Assembly (NCBI GenBank): GCA_035492055.1
Contig: DATJJR010000008.1
Location: 21,922 to 85,921 of the forward strand
Reading direction: 5' to 3'
Origin: Ga0074130 sp035492055
GTDB lineage: Bacteria; Pseudomonadota; Gammaproteobacteria; Burkholderiales; Rhodocyclaceae
Length of the DNA: 64,000 bases
Shown here: one piece after another, positions 8,226 through 15,626 of the stretch
Position numbering within the stretch: the first letter of the stretch is position 1
How the letters are laid out: every line of letters starts with the position of its first letter
Program-made: the position numbers and the translations under genes
The notes under the pieces: model-generated
The model's input: only the letters and a program-made list of their open reading frames with translations
Databases searched by the model: none
What the model was told of the DNA's origin: nothing

Positions 8226-9723
8226 GCGTTTTCCCATTGCGCAGACGAGCGCGCAGCTTGCCGAACACAGGTGAGAGCAACAACAGAATGGCCAGCGTCG
8301 TAATAGTCCCGCACAAGCCATTGCTCCAGAAAATGGCAAGGCTGCCCTTGCTGGTCAACATGCTTTGCCGGAATGAATCTTCAAGCCGATCACCCAGCAC
8401 GATAGCCAGCACCAAAGGCGCCAATGGATAGTCAAGCTTCTTGAATGCATAGCCGACGATGCCGAAGATGGCCATGAACCAGATGTCGTCAGTCGAACTC
8501 AGCACCGTGTAGGCACCCACCGCACACACCATGAGGATCATCGGCGCGATGATCGAGAAAGGGATCTTCAGGATCGCGGCAAACAACGGCACCGTCGATA
8601 GCACAATGATGAGCCCGGCAATGTTGCCGAGATACATGCTCGCGATCAGGCCCCAGACGAAATCCTTTTGCTCGGTAAACAACAACGGCCCCGGCTGCAG
8701 GCCCCAGATCATCAGGCCGCCGAGCAACACTGCGGCCGTCGCGGAACCCGGGATGCCGAGCGCAAGCATCGGCAACAGCGCCGAGGTGCCTGCGGCATGC
8801 GCGGCTGTTTCCGGTGCAAGCACGCCTTCGGGATTGCCTTTGCCGAAGCTGTCCGGATCCTTAGAGAAACGCTTGGCCAGTCCATAACCCATGAAGCTCG
8901 CCGCAACAGCGCCGCCGGGCGTCACCCCCATCCAGCAGCCGACCGCAACCGAACGCAACATGGTCATCCAATAACGTGGCAATTGTGCCCACGTACGCAG
9001 CACAACCTTGAGATCGATATCGGCCTTCTTGCCCTTGAATGCCAGACCATCCTCGATGGTGATAAGGATTTCGCTGATGCCGAACAGGCCGATGACAACA
9101 ACGAGAAAATCAAAGCCACGTAACAGCGTGTTGAAACCAAAGGTCATGCGTAAATCGCCCGACACGGTATCCATGCCAACTTCTGCGAGCAGCAAACCCA
9201 GCCCCATGGAAATCATGATCTTCGGCTTCGGCTCCTTGCCAAGCCCGACGAAACTGCATAGCGTCAGGAAAAACACCGCGAAGAATTCCGGTGGCCCAAA
9301 CTCCAGCGCAAACGCTGCCACCCTGGGCGCCAGAAAAGTGATCAATAACACACCGGCAATCGCGCCGAGAAAAGATCCGGTGAACGCGTTCGTCAATGCC
9401 GCACCCGCTTGCCCGTTCTGCGCCATCGGATAACCATCGAAGGTGGTTGCCACCGACCACGCCTCTCCGGGAATGTTGAACAGCACGGACGTGATCGCAC
9501 CGCCGAACAAGGCACCCCAATAGATACAAGAGAGCAGGATGATGGCCGACGTCGGCGACATGCCAAAAGTAAGCGGCAACAGGATCGCCACACCATTGGG
9601 GCCGCCCAGGCCGGGCAGCACACCGACGACGATGCCAAGCAGAATGCCGATCAGCATCAGCCCGGCATTCTGCAGCGTCAGGACGACAGTGAAGCCGTGG
9701 AGCAGCGCGTTGAAGTCTTCCAT
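8206..9723 (-). CDS. tctA: Tripartite tricarboxylate transporter, large permease TctA
   Basis: 505 residues with about eleven to twelve membrane segments. The glycine/proline-rich motif GVLPGLGGPNGVAILLPL near the N-terminus and its internal repeat GTSALLPMLALGIPGSATAA are diagnostic of TctA. The ATG at 9723 has GAGAGGAAAG upstream and lies 10 bases past tctB. It forms the secondary transporter for a carboxylate together with TctB and the binding protein TctC. Its place inside a catabolic operon suggests it imports the substrate of the neighbouring dehydrogenase and aldolase. Confidence 0.92.
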   Translation of the reverse strand: MEDFNALLHGFTVVLTLQNAGLMLIGILLGIVVGVLPGLGGPNGVAILLPLTFGMSPTSAIILLSCIYWGALFGGAITSVLFNIPGEAWSVATTFDGYPMAQNGQAGAALTNAFTGSFLGAIAGVLLITFLAPRVAAFALEFGPPEFFAVFFLTLCSFVGLGKEPKPKIMISMGLGLLLAEVGMDTVSGDLRMTFGFNTLLRGFDFLVVVIGLFGISEILITIEDGLAFKGKKADIDLKVVLRTWAQLPRYWMTMLRSVAVGCWMGVTPGGAVAASFMGYGLAKRFSKDPDSFGKGNPEGVLAPETAAHAAGTSALLPMLALGIPGSATAAVLLGGLMIWGLQPGPLLFTEQKDFVWGLIASMYLGNIAGLIIVLSTVPLFAAILKIPFSIIAPMILMVCAVGAYTVLSSTDDIWFMAIFGIVGYAFKKLDYPLAPLVLAIVLGDRLEDSFRQSMLTSKGSLAIFWSNGLCGTITTLAILLLLSPVFGKLRARLRNGKTHVATAS

Positions 9724-9733
9724 GGCTTTCCTC

Positions 9734-10264
9734 TCAGTAACCGAACCACGCTTCGAGCGGGCCCTTGGGCAGCGGAACGGCAAACTGCATCTCGAAGATG
9801 TAGAACATCGCGACATTGGTAATCACGGCCGTCAGCACCGATTTCCATACCGGATATTTGCCCGCAAACTTCATGAAGCACGCAATGAAAATGGCAGATG
9901 CAACGTAGATGCCGAGCCATGGAATCGCCGCCACGTAAATCAGCAGTGGCACCAGCACCTGCATGACACGCCGCAGCTGTTCCCATGTCACGAACAGTTC
10001 ATCGGAACGTTCGCGAAACGCATTCCAGAAAACGCCGACGCTGCACAAGGCAACGCCAATGGCAATGCGCAAAGGAAAGTAGCCGGCTTGCGGCCCATCA
10101 TCGCCCCAGCCTGCACCGATCTTCATGTTGTCGAGTGCCAGCACGACAGCCAATACGGTCAGACAGGAGGCAACCACCAACTCGACACTGCGGCGCGTCA
10201 AGCCGCCGCCAGCCGGCTGTTCTTGGCTGACGGCGGCATTTTCTTCATGACTTGCGGAACTCAT
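9734..10264 (-). CDS. tctB: Tripartite tricarboxylate transporter, small permease TctB
   Basis: 176 residues with four hydrophobic segments (about 27-44, 63-80, 101-135 and 138-158) and the typical GPQAGYFPLRIA sequence after the first. This is the poorly conserved small membrane subunit of TTT transporters. It sits between tctC (9-base gap) and tctA (10-base gap), so the three are co-translated. Confidence 0.88.
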   Translation of the reverse strand: MSSASHEENAAVSQEQPAGGGLTRRSVELVVASCLTVLAVVLALDNMKIGAGWGDDGPQAGYFPLRIAIGVALCSVGVFWNAFRERSDELFVTWEQLRRVMQVLVPLLIYVAAIPWLGIYVASAIFIACFMKFAGKYPVWKSVLTAVITNVAMFYIFEMQFAVPLPKGPLEAWFGY

Positions 10265-10273
10265 GGCAAGCCC

Positions 10274-11263
10274 TTATTGCTTGAGGAAACCGGCAGCCTT
10301 CATGATTTCCCGATGGCGCTGTTCATCCTTGCCGAGGAAATCAACGTAGGCCTGGCCCGTGAGGAACTCGGGCTTCAGCGCATTTTTCTCGAGGTAGTCC
10401 TTCCATTCCGGCGTCGCGATAATCTTCTGGAACAGATCCACATAAAACTTGACCTGCTCGGCCGTCACGCCCGGCGGCATGAAGATGCCGCGCAACATGG
10501 TGTATTGCACATCCAACCCTTGCTCCTTGCAGGTCGGAATGTCGTTCCACGACTGCTTGTCGGTGACCTTCTGCTTGTAGGGCAAGCGATTCACATCGAA
10601 TACACACAACGGCCGCACCTGATTCGCGCGCCATTGCGCGATCGATTCGCTCGGATTGTTGGTGCATGACTCGATGTGATTACCGACCAGTTGCGTGCTG
10701 ATGTCGCCACCACCCTTGTATGGAATGTAGGTGAACTTCACGCCGGCAGCCTGCTCGACTTTTGCCGTGATGATCTGGTCTTCGCGCTTGGAGCCTTGGC
10801 CGCCCATGCGCATCTGTTCAGGCTTGGCCTTGACAGCAGCAATGTATTGCTGACTCGTCATATAGGGCGAAGTGGCATTTACCCACAGCAGGAATTCATC
10901 CTGCGCCACCATCGCCACCGGTGTCAGATCGCGCCAGTTGAACGGCACATTGCTCGCGAGCGGCACGGTGAAAATGCCGGTCGAGGCAACGATCAGCTTG
11001 TTCGGATTCGACTTGTCGCCCGCCACGTCCATCAGGCCTTCCGCACCCGATGCGCCGGCCTTGTTCTGGATCACGATGGGTTGCTTGATCAGATTGTGCT
11101 TGGTGATGATGGCCTGAAAGACACGAGCCATCTGATCCGTCGCCCCACCGGCCGAGAACGGCACAATGACCTCAACAGCCTTGGTCGGCTGCCAGTCAGC
11201 CCATGCTGCGGCAGGCATTGCCGCCGAACCAATCAAAAGGGAAAGTGCGAGAAATTTCTTCAT
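10274..11263 (-). CDS. tctC: Periplasmic carboxylate-binding protein TctC (Bug family)
   Basis: 329 residues from the ATG at 11263, which follows a strong AGGAGGAGG. A Sec signal peptide (MKKFLALSLLIGSAAMPAAA) ends near residue 21-23. VEVIVPFSAGGATDQMAR is the usual Bug-fold opening, and IQNKAGASGAEG is the second ligand loop. Bug proteins bind carboxylates through water-bridged contacts; the ligand is not predictable from sequence. Confidence 0.92.
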   Translation of the reverse strand: MKKFLALSLLIGSAAMPAAAWADWQPTKAVEVIVPFSAGGATDQMARVFQAIITKHNLIKQPIVIQNKAGASGAEGLMDVAGDKSNPNKLIVASTGIFTVPLASNVPFNWRDLTPVAMVAQDEFLLWVNATSPYMTSQQYIAAVKAKPEQMRMGGQGSKREDQIITAKVEQAAGVKFTYIPYKGGGDISTQLVGNHIESCTNNPSESIAQWRANQVRPLCVFDVNRLPYKQKVTDKQSWNDIPTCKEQGLDVQYTMLRGIFMPPGVTAEQVKFYVDLFQKIIATPEWKDYLEKNALKPEFLTGQAYVDFLGKDEQRHREIMKAAGFLKQ

Positions 11264-11414
11264 GCCAGAACCTCCTCCTGTGTGCCGATGCTGCCGGCCG
11301 GGTTTGTCCGGCCGCGTTATCGCAACCGGTGTTTTCGGCATGTCCCACAGCCCACTCATCCACACTGCCATGCCGATGAGTACGCGTCGTCGTGGACGCA
11401 CGCCTGACTAAAGC
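11264..11414 (-). other. 151-base spacer between aminotransferase and tctC
   Basis: The only internal gap above 50 bases in the operon. GGCCGG (11296-11301) pairs with CCGGCC (11308-11313) just upstream of the tctC ribosome site. There is no T-run, so it looks like an RNA-processing or stability hairpin rather than a terminator. I see no clear promoter. Confidence 0.4.
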
Positions 11415-12656
11415 TTAAGCGGCTTTTTTCAATACGACCTTCGCAGGGTTGCTTGAGAAATAATCCATTGCGGCTTGCACACCACTCCCAGCGAGCTTGA
11501 TGCCACTAAGCTTCAGGCCCATTTCAACGCCGGACAGCGTAGCCAGCAAGGTGAGATCGTTACTGTCACCGAGATGGCCGATGCGGAACATGCGTCCCTT
11601 CAGCTTGCCCAGCCCCGTACCCAGCGACAGGTCGAATCGTTCGTAGATCTCACGGCGCACGGCATCAGCATCCACGCCCTCCGGCATGATCACACCCGTC
11701 AACACCGGCGAATACACCGCCGGGTCAGCACATTGGATCGGCAAACCCCACGCATTGACGGCAGATCGCACACCAGAAGCCCATCGTTCATGGCGCGCAA
11801 AAACCTTGTCGAGCCCTTCTTCGGCAATCATGTCGAGCGACTCGGACAAGCCGTAGAGCAGGTTCGTGTTCGGCGTATAGGGCCAGTAACCGTCCTTGTT
11901 CATTTCCACGATTTCGTCCCAGGCCCAGAACGAGCGCGGCAATTTGGCGCTTTTCATGGCCTCAAGCGCCCGTGGCGAAAGCGCATTGAAGCTGATGCCC
12001 GGCGGCAGCATCAAGCCTTTTTGCGAACCGCTGACGGCGACGTCCACACCCCATTCGTCGTGACGGAAATCTGCACTCGCCAGACCGGAAATCGTGTCGA
12101 CCATCAGCAAGGCCGGATGTTTTGCTGCATCAATGGCCTTGCGAACCGCAGCGATATCGGATGTCACACCGGTCGACGTTTCGTTATGCACCACACACAC
12201 GGCCTTGATCTGATGTTGCGTATCTTTGCACAAGCGTTCTTCGATCAACTCCGCCTGCACACCACGACGCCAGCTCGGTGCATGCGGCAGGTGCAAATCC
12301 TTGCCCTGCCACGCAACGAACTCGGTGGACAGCCCCAGGCGCGTGGCCATTTTTTGCCACAACGTTGCGAAATGGCCCGTTTCGTACATGAGGATGTGAT
12401 CGCCCGGACTCATGGTGTTGGCCAGTGCGGCTTCCCACGCACCGGTCCCGGACGCAGGATAGATCACGACGGGGTGGCGGGTTTTAAAAATGTCCTTGAT
12501 TCCCGCCAGCACCTTCAGGCCCAACGCGCCGAACTCAGGGCCGCGATGATCGATGGTCGGCAGACTCATGGCCCGCAGGACGCGATCCGGCACCGGGCTG
12601 GGTCCGGGAATCTGCAGGAAATGGTGGCCTGTGGGATGGAAATCGAGTTTGACCAT
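11415..12656 (-). CDS. Class V aminotransferase, serine- or aspartate-glyoxylate type (SgaA/BhcA-like)
   Basis: 413 residues. IPGPSPVPDRVLRAM and TIDHRGPEFG open the fold; Lys213 in SGSQKGLMLPPG should hold PLP; VHNETSTGV and GLGKLKGRMFRIGHLGD are typical of glyoxylate aminotransferases. The end, with GSGVQAAMDYF and a basic KKAA tail, resembles both Methylobacterium serine-glyoxylate aminotransferase and Paracoccus BhcA as I remember them. It should convert glyoxylate to glycine using serine or aspartate. The ATG at 12656 follows AGAGGAAA. It is the first gene of the operon and diverges from the GntR gene, whose control region holds a palindrome 67 bases upstream of this start. Confidence 0.85.
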   Translation of the reverse strand: MVKLDFHPTGHHFLQIPGPSPVPDRVLRAMSLPTIDHRGPEFGALGLKVLAGIKDIFKTRHPVVIYPASGTGAWEAALANTMSPGDHILMYETGHFATLWQKMATRLGLSTEFVAWQGKDLHLPHAPSWRRGVQAELIEERLCKDTQHQIKAVCVVHNETSTGVTSDIAAVRKAIDAAKHPALLMVDTISGLASADFRHDEWGVDVAVSGSQKGLMLPPGISFNALSPRALEAMKSAKLPRSFWAWDEIVEMNKDGYWPYTPNTNLLYGLSESLDMIAEEGLDKVFARHERWASGVRSAVNAWGLPIQCADPAVYSPVLTGVIMPEGVDADAVRREIYERFDLSLGTGLGKLKGRMFRIGHLGDSNDLTLLATLSGVEMGLKLSGIKLAGSGVQAAMDYFSSNPAKVVLKKAA

Positions 12657-12722
12657 GGGCTGTTTCCTCTTGTCTGATGTCGCGGCACGCAGGTTCGCAA
12701 CAGCGTTCAATTGCGACTTTTG

Positions 12723-12740
12723 AATTTTGAATTCAAAATT
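12723..12740. promoter_or_regulatory. Operator-like palindrome, copy 1 (proximal to the aminotransferase gene)
   Basis: A perfect 18-base palindrome, AATTTTGAATTCAAAATT. Its core ATTTTG-N4-CAAAAT recurs at 12847-12862. It lies in the divergent control region, where a GntR/FadR-type dimer would be expected to bind. Confidence 0.6.
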
Positions 12741-12794
12741 ACTCTACCAGAATAAAAAATGTGTGTGAATATTTTTTCACTTTAAAATATGTAC

Positions 12795-12824
12795 TTAACA
12801 ACAAAACATGGCTTCCTCTATAAT
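12795..12824 (+). promoter_or_regulatory. Sigma-70-type promoter of the GntR gene
   Basis: TTAACA (12795-12800), an 18-base spacer, and a consensus TATAAT (12819-12824), 30 bases before the gntR start codon. Transcription should begin near 12831, leaving a leader of about 23 bases. Confidence 0.65.
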
Positions 12825-12846
12825 GGCCTCCATCCGCACACAATCC

Positions 12847-12862
12847 ATTTTGTATGCAAAAT
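12847..12862. promoter_or_regulatory. Operator-like inverted repeat, copy 2 (over the gntR start codon)
   Basis: ATTTTG-TATG-CAAAAT has the same half-sites and spacing as copy 1. Its centre is the gntR ATG itself, so binding would be suited to autorepression. Confidence 0.55.
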
Positions 12863-13585
12863 TCATCGAAAACCTTGAGTAATCCAGACGAGATTCAGTT
12901 CCCGGATACAGACGCACAACCCGCGTTGCCGAAGCTGGAACGCCAGCGCCTGCACGATACGGTGGTCGAGCACATCCGCAACTTCATTGTTGAAGGTGTA
13001 CTTGCTGCGGGAATGAAACTCAACGAACGCGAGCTGTGCGAGACGCTGGGCATTTCCCGCACACCGCTGCGAGAAGCATTGAAGGTATTGGCGGCCGAAG
13101 GACTGATCGACATTGAACCGAATCGTGGCGCCTCAGTGTCAAAGCTGTCCGGTACCGAAATTTGGGAAATGTTCGAGCTGATGAGCGGGCTGGAAGCCTT
13201 TTCTGGGGAACTGGCTTGCGAGCGCATCACGCCTGCGGAAATTGCCGTCATCAAATCGCTGCACTACGCGATGTTGGCAAGTCGCGAGAAAAATGATCTC
13301 TCGTCCTACTACCGCTACAACCAGGAAATCCATGACCGCATCAACGAGGCTGCGCGCAACACGGCACTGCGCCAAACCTACACCTCGCTCAATCGTCGCC
13401 TCAAATCACTGCGTTTCCGTTCCAACTTCAACATCGAAAAATGGGACAAGGCGATTGCCGAACACGAGGAAATGCTGAAGGCACTCGATGCCCGTGACGG
13501 CAAACGCCTCTCGGCCATCCTGCGCGGTCATCTCATCGAGAAACGCGACGCCATCATGAAGCGCGAAACCGACGCCGCAAGCTGA
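12854..13585 (+). CDS. GntR-family transcriptional regulator, FadR subfamily
   Basis: 243 residues. The winged helix-turn-helix (about 32-98) shows LNERELCETLGISRTPLREAL, the standard GntR recognition helix region, followed by the wing at NRGASVSKL. The C-terminal FCD domain has the metal- and ligand-binding histidines and acidic residues of the family, such as YNQEIHDRINEAA and IAEHEEMLKAL. FCD regulators usually sense carboxylic acids. Divergent orientation to the aminotransferase-tctCBA-dehydrogenase-aldolase operon makes it the likely local regulator. There is no strong Shine-Dalgarno before the ATG, because the second palindrome occupies that space. Confidence 0.88.
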   Translation: MQNSSKTLSNPDEIQFPDTDAQPALPKLERQRLHDTVVEHIRNFIVEGVLAAGMKLNERELCETLGISRTPLREALKVLAAEGLIDIEPNRGASVSKLSGTEIWEMFELMSGLEAFSGELACERITPAEIAVIKSLHYAMLASREKNDLSSYYRYNQEIHDRINEAARNTALRQTYTSLNRRLKSLRFRSNFNIEKWDKAIAEHEEMLKALDARDGKRLSAILRGHLIEKRDAIMKRETDAAS

Positions 13586-13606
13586 TTACGCAACAGACCG
13601 ACAAAC

Positions 13607-13641
13607 AAAAACGCCCGACGAGAATTCAGTCGGGCGTTTTT
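13607..13641. terminator. Bidirectional terminator between gntR and ssb
   Basis: A 13-base arm with core ACGCCCGAC (13611-13619) pairs with GTCGGGCGT (13629-13637). A-run and T-run flanks on both sides serve both convergent genes. Confidence 0.9.
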
Positions 13642-13666
13642 GTTTGCTGCATTAACCGAGGATGTC

Positions 13667-14158
13667 CTAGAACGGAATGTCGTCCTCGAAGTCACCCATA
13701 TTGCTGTTGCCGGCAGGCTTCTTCGGGGCGCTGCCGCTGCCATAAGACGAACTGCCACTTGATGAAGCGTTGCTAGCACCGCCATAGCTGCCACCACCTT
13801 CGCGTGGCGAATCACCCATGCCTTCGCGGCGGCCAAGCATTTGCATTTCGGTTGCTTCAATTTCAGTCGTGTAGCGCTCCTGGCCTTCCTTGTCTTGCCA
13901 CTTGCGGGTACGAATGCGGCCTTCGATATAGACCGGCGTGCCTTTCTTCAGGTATTGACCGGCGATCTCGGCCAGACGGCGATAGAAGACCACGCGATGC
14001 CACTCGGTGATTTCCTTCTTTTCGCCGCTGCTCTTGTCTTTCCAGCTTTCCGTAGTGGCCAGGCGGACGTTGCAGACAGCGTCGCCGTTGGGCATGTAAC
14101 GCGACTCCGGGTCCGCGCCAAGATTGCCGACAAGAATCACTTTGTTGACCGAAGCCAT
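13667..14158 (-). CDS. ssb: Single-stranded DNA-binding protein
   Basis: 163 residues. An OB-fold DNA-binding domain (1-110, starting ASVNKVILVGNLGADPE) is followed by a Gly/Ser-rich linker and the acidic tip DFEDDIPF, which recruits replication and repair partners. The start lies 1 base from the stop of the MFS gene, so both may be translated from one message; GAGGGAG inside the MFS 3' end is its ribosome site. Confidence 0.97.
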   Translation of the reverse strand: MASVNKVILVGNLGADPESRYMPNGDAVCNVRLATTESWKDKSSGEKKEITEWHRVVFYRRLAEIAGQYLKKGTPVYIEGRIRTRKWQDKEGQERYTTEIEATEMQMLGRREGMGDSPREGGGSYGGASNASSSGSSSYGSGSAPKKPAGNSNMGDFEDDIPF

Positions 14159-14159
14159 T

Positions 14160-15545
14160 TCAACTCCCTCGTTGTGTCATGAGTACACGAGCGGTTTCTT
14201 CATCCCACCCGCTGATTTTTACTTTCAGGCACGCAACCCCTTCCTCCGGGATCACCATTGCTTCTGTTACGCCAGCCACACCCGACAAGTCCGCCGATAA
14301 ACGTTGCGCAGCAACAGCATCCAGTGGCTCAACATGGAACAGCAGCGTGCGAACCGCTGGTGGCGTCTGCATCGAAATTGCCAGTAGCAACCACGCAGCC
14401 GCAAGACCAGCCGAGAACACGAAGACTGCACCAGAACCGACGTGCTGCGACAGGAAACCGCCGAGCGCCCCCCCCAGAAACAAGCCCAAAAACTGGAAGC
14501 TATTGTAAACGCCAATTGCCGTGCCTTTGCTGCCTGCCGGCGCGATCTTCGATACCAAGGATGGCAATGTCGCTTCAAGGAGATTGAAAGCGAGAAAGAA
14601 CATGAATAATGTCGCCAGCACACCTGCCCAAACATTCACGAACACAGCCAGCAGCAGCAACGACAAAAACAACAGCGCAACGGCGCTGCAAAAAACAGGT
14701 TTCATCTTGCCGCGCGTTTCCGCCACGATGATCGCCGGTACTACGGCAGCGAACGAGATGCCGAGAATAGGCAGATACACTTTCCAATGCTCTGCGCCGG
14801 GCAAGCCGCCGACATTGACGAGCAGGAAAGGTACGACCACGAACAGGCCGCGCATGGCCGCATGCAGGCTGAAGATGCCGAAGTTAAGGCGTTGCAATTC
14901 GACATTCTTCAAGACCACGCCGATCTGGCCTGGAATCGTGCCGGCGTCGGCATGCATTCGGCTGATGGCAGGGGTCGGCACAACGAAGCGCACCACGGCC
15001 ATGGCGGCAATGGCCAGGACGCCCGTCAACGCAAAAATGCCCGATACGCCGACCCATTGCTGCAATGCCGGGCCCATCACCATCGATGCGCCAAACGTCA
15101 AACCAATGCTCATGCCAATCACGGCCATGCTTTTGGAGCGATTTTCCTCGCGCGTCAAATCCGCAATGAGGGCCATCACCGCTGATGAGATTGCCCCTGT
15201 ACCTTGAATCAAGCGGCCGAGAATGACCCCATAAATACCATCTGCGCCAGCCGCCACAAAGCTGCCCAAGGCAAACATGAACAAGCCGGCATAGATCACA
15301 CGCTTGCGACCAATACGGTCAGACAGCAAGCCCATGGGGATTTGCAGACACGCCTGAGCCAGGCCGTCGATACCCAGCGCGATGCCGATCAATACAGGCG
15401 TCGCCCCGCCGGAAAGGCTTTTGGCATGCAGCGCCAGGACCGGCAGAATGGAAAACATGCCGAACATGCGCAACGCAAATACCAGCGCCAACGCCAGCGT
15501 GGTACGCGTTTCGGTGGGAGACATTCTGACGGCGGCAGTAGACAT
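14160..15545 (-). CDS. MFS drug/metabolite exporter with C-terminal ferredoxin-like domain (YajR-like)
   Basis: 461 residues. Twelve membrane helices occupy about 15-390, with the MFS loop motif GLLSDRIGRKRVIYAG between helices 2 and 3. A soluble tail of about 65 residues follows (HVEPLDAVAAQRLSADLSGV to the end), resembling the small ferredoxin-fold domain of E. coli YajR. The substrate is unknown. It sits between ssb and the divergent uvrA, a conserved betaproteobacterial neighbourhood. Confidence 0.82.
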   Translation of the reverse strand: MSTAAVRMSPTETRTTLALALVFALRMFGMFSILPVLALHAKSLSGGATPVLIGIALGIDGLAQACLQIPMGLLSDRIGRKRVIYAGLFMFALGSFVAAGADGIYGVILGRLIQGTGAISSAVMALIADLTREENRSKSMAVIGMSIGLTFGASMVMGPALQQWVGVSGIFALTGVLAIAAMAVVRFVVPTPAISRMHADAGTIPGQIGVVLKNVELQRLNFGIFSLHAAMRGLFVVVPFLLVNVGGLPGAEHWKVYLPILGISFAAVVPAIIVAETRGKMKPVFCSAVALLFLSLLLLAVFVNVWAGVLATLFMFFLAFNLLEATLPSLVSKIAPAGSKGTAIGVYNSFQFLGLFLGGALGGFLSQHVGSGAVFVFSAGLAAAWLLLAISMQTPPAVRTLLFHVEPLDAVAAQRLSADLSGVAGVTEAMVIPEEGVACLKVKISGWDEETARVLMTQRGS

Positions 15546-15626
15546 GCCTGTGAGCTGTAAAGAAAAGCCGGTATATTAGCCGGTTCTCCCGCAGCGGTAA
15601 GTCGTAGCAAAGTACAGATAGAGAAA

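Noticed and set aside
11475..12677. 400-residue open frame antisense to the aminotransferase
   Set aside because: Fully within a recognised gene, with no domain and no ribosome site.
15546..15626. Possible LexA box between the MFS gene and uvrA
   Set aside because: No CTG-N10-CAG palindrome is present; the GCCGGTATATTAGCCGG stretch lacks the required symmetry.
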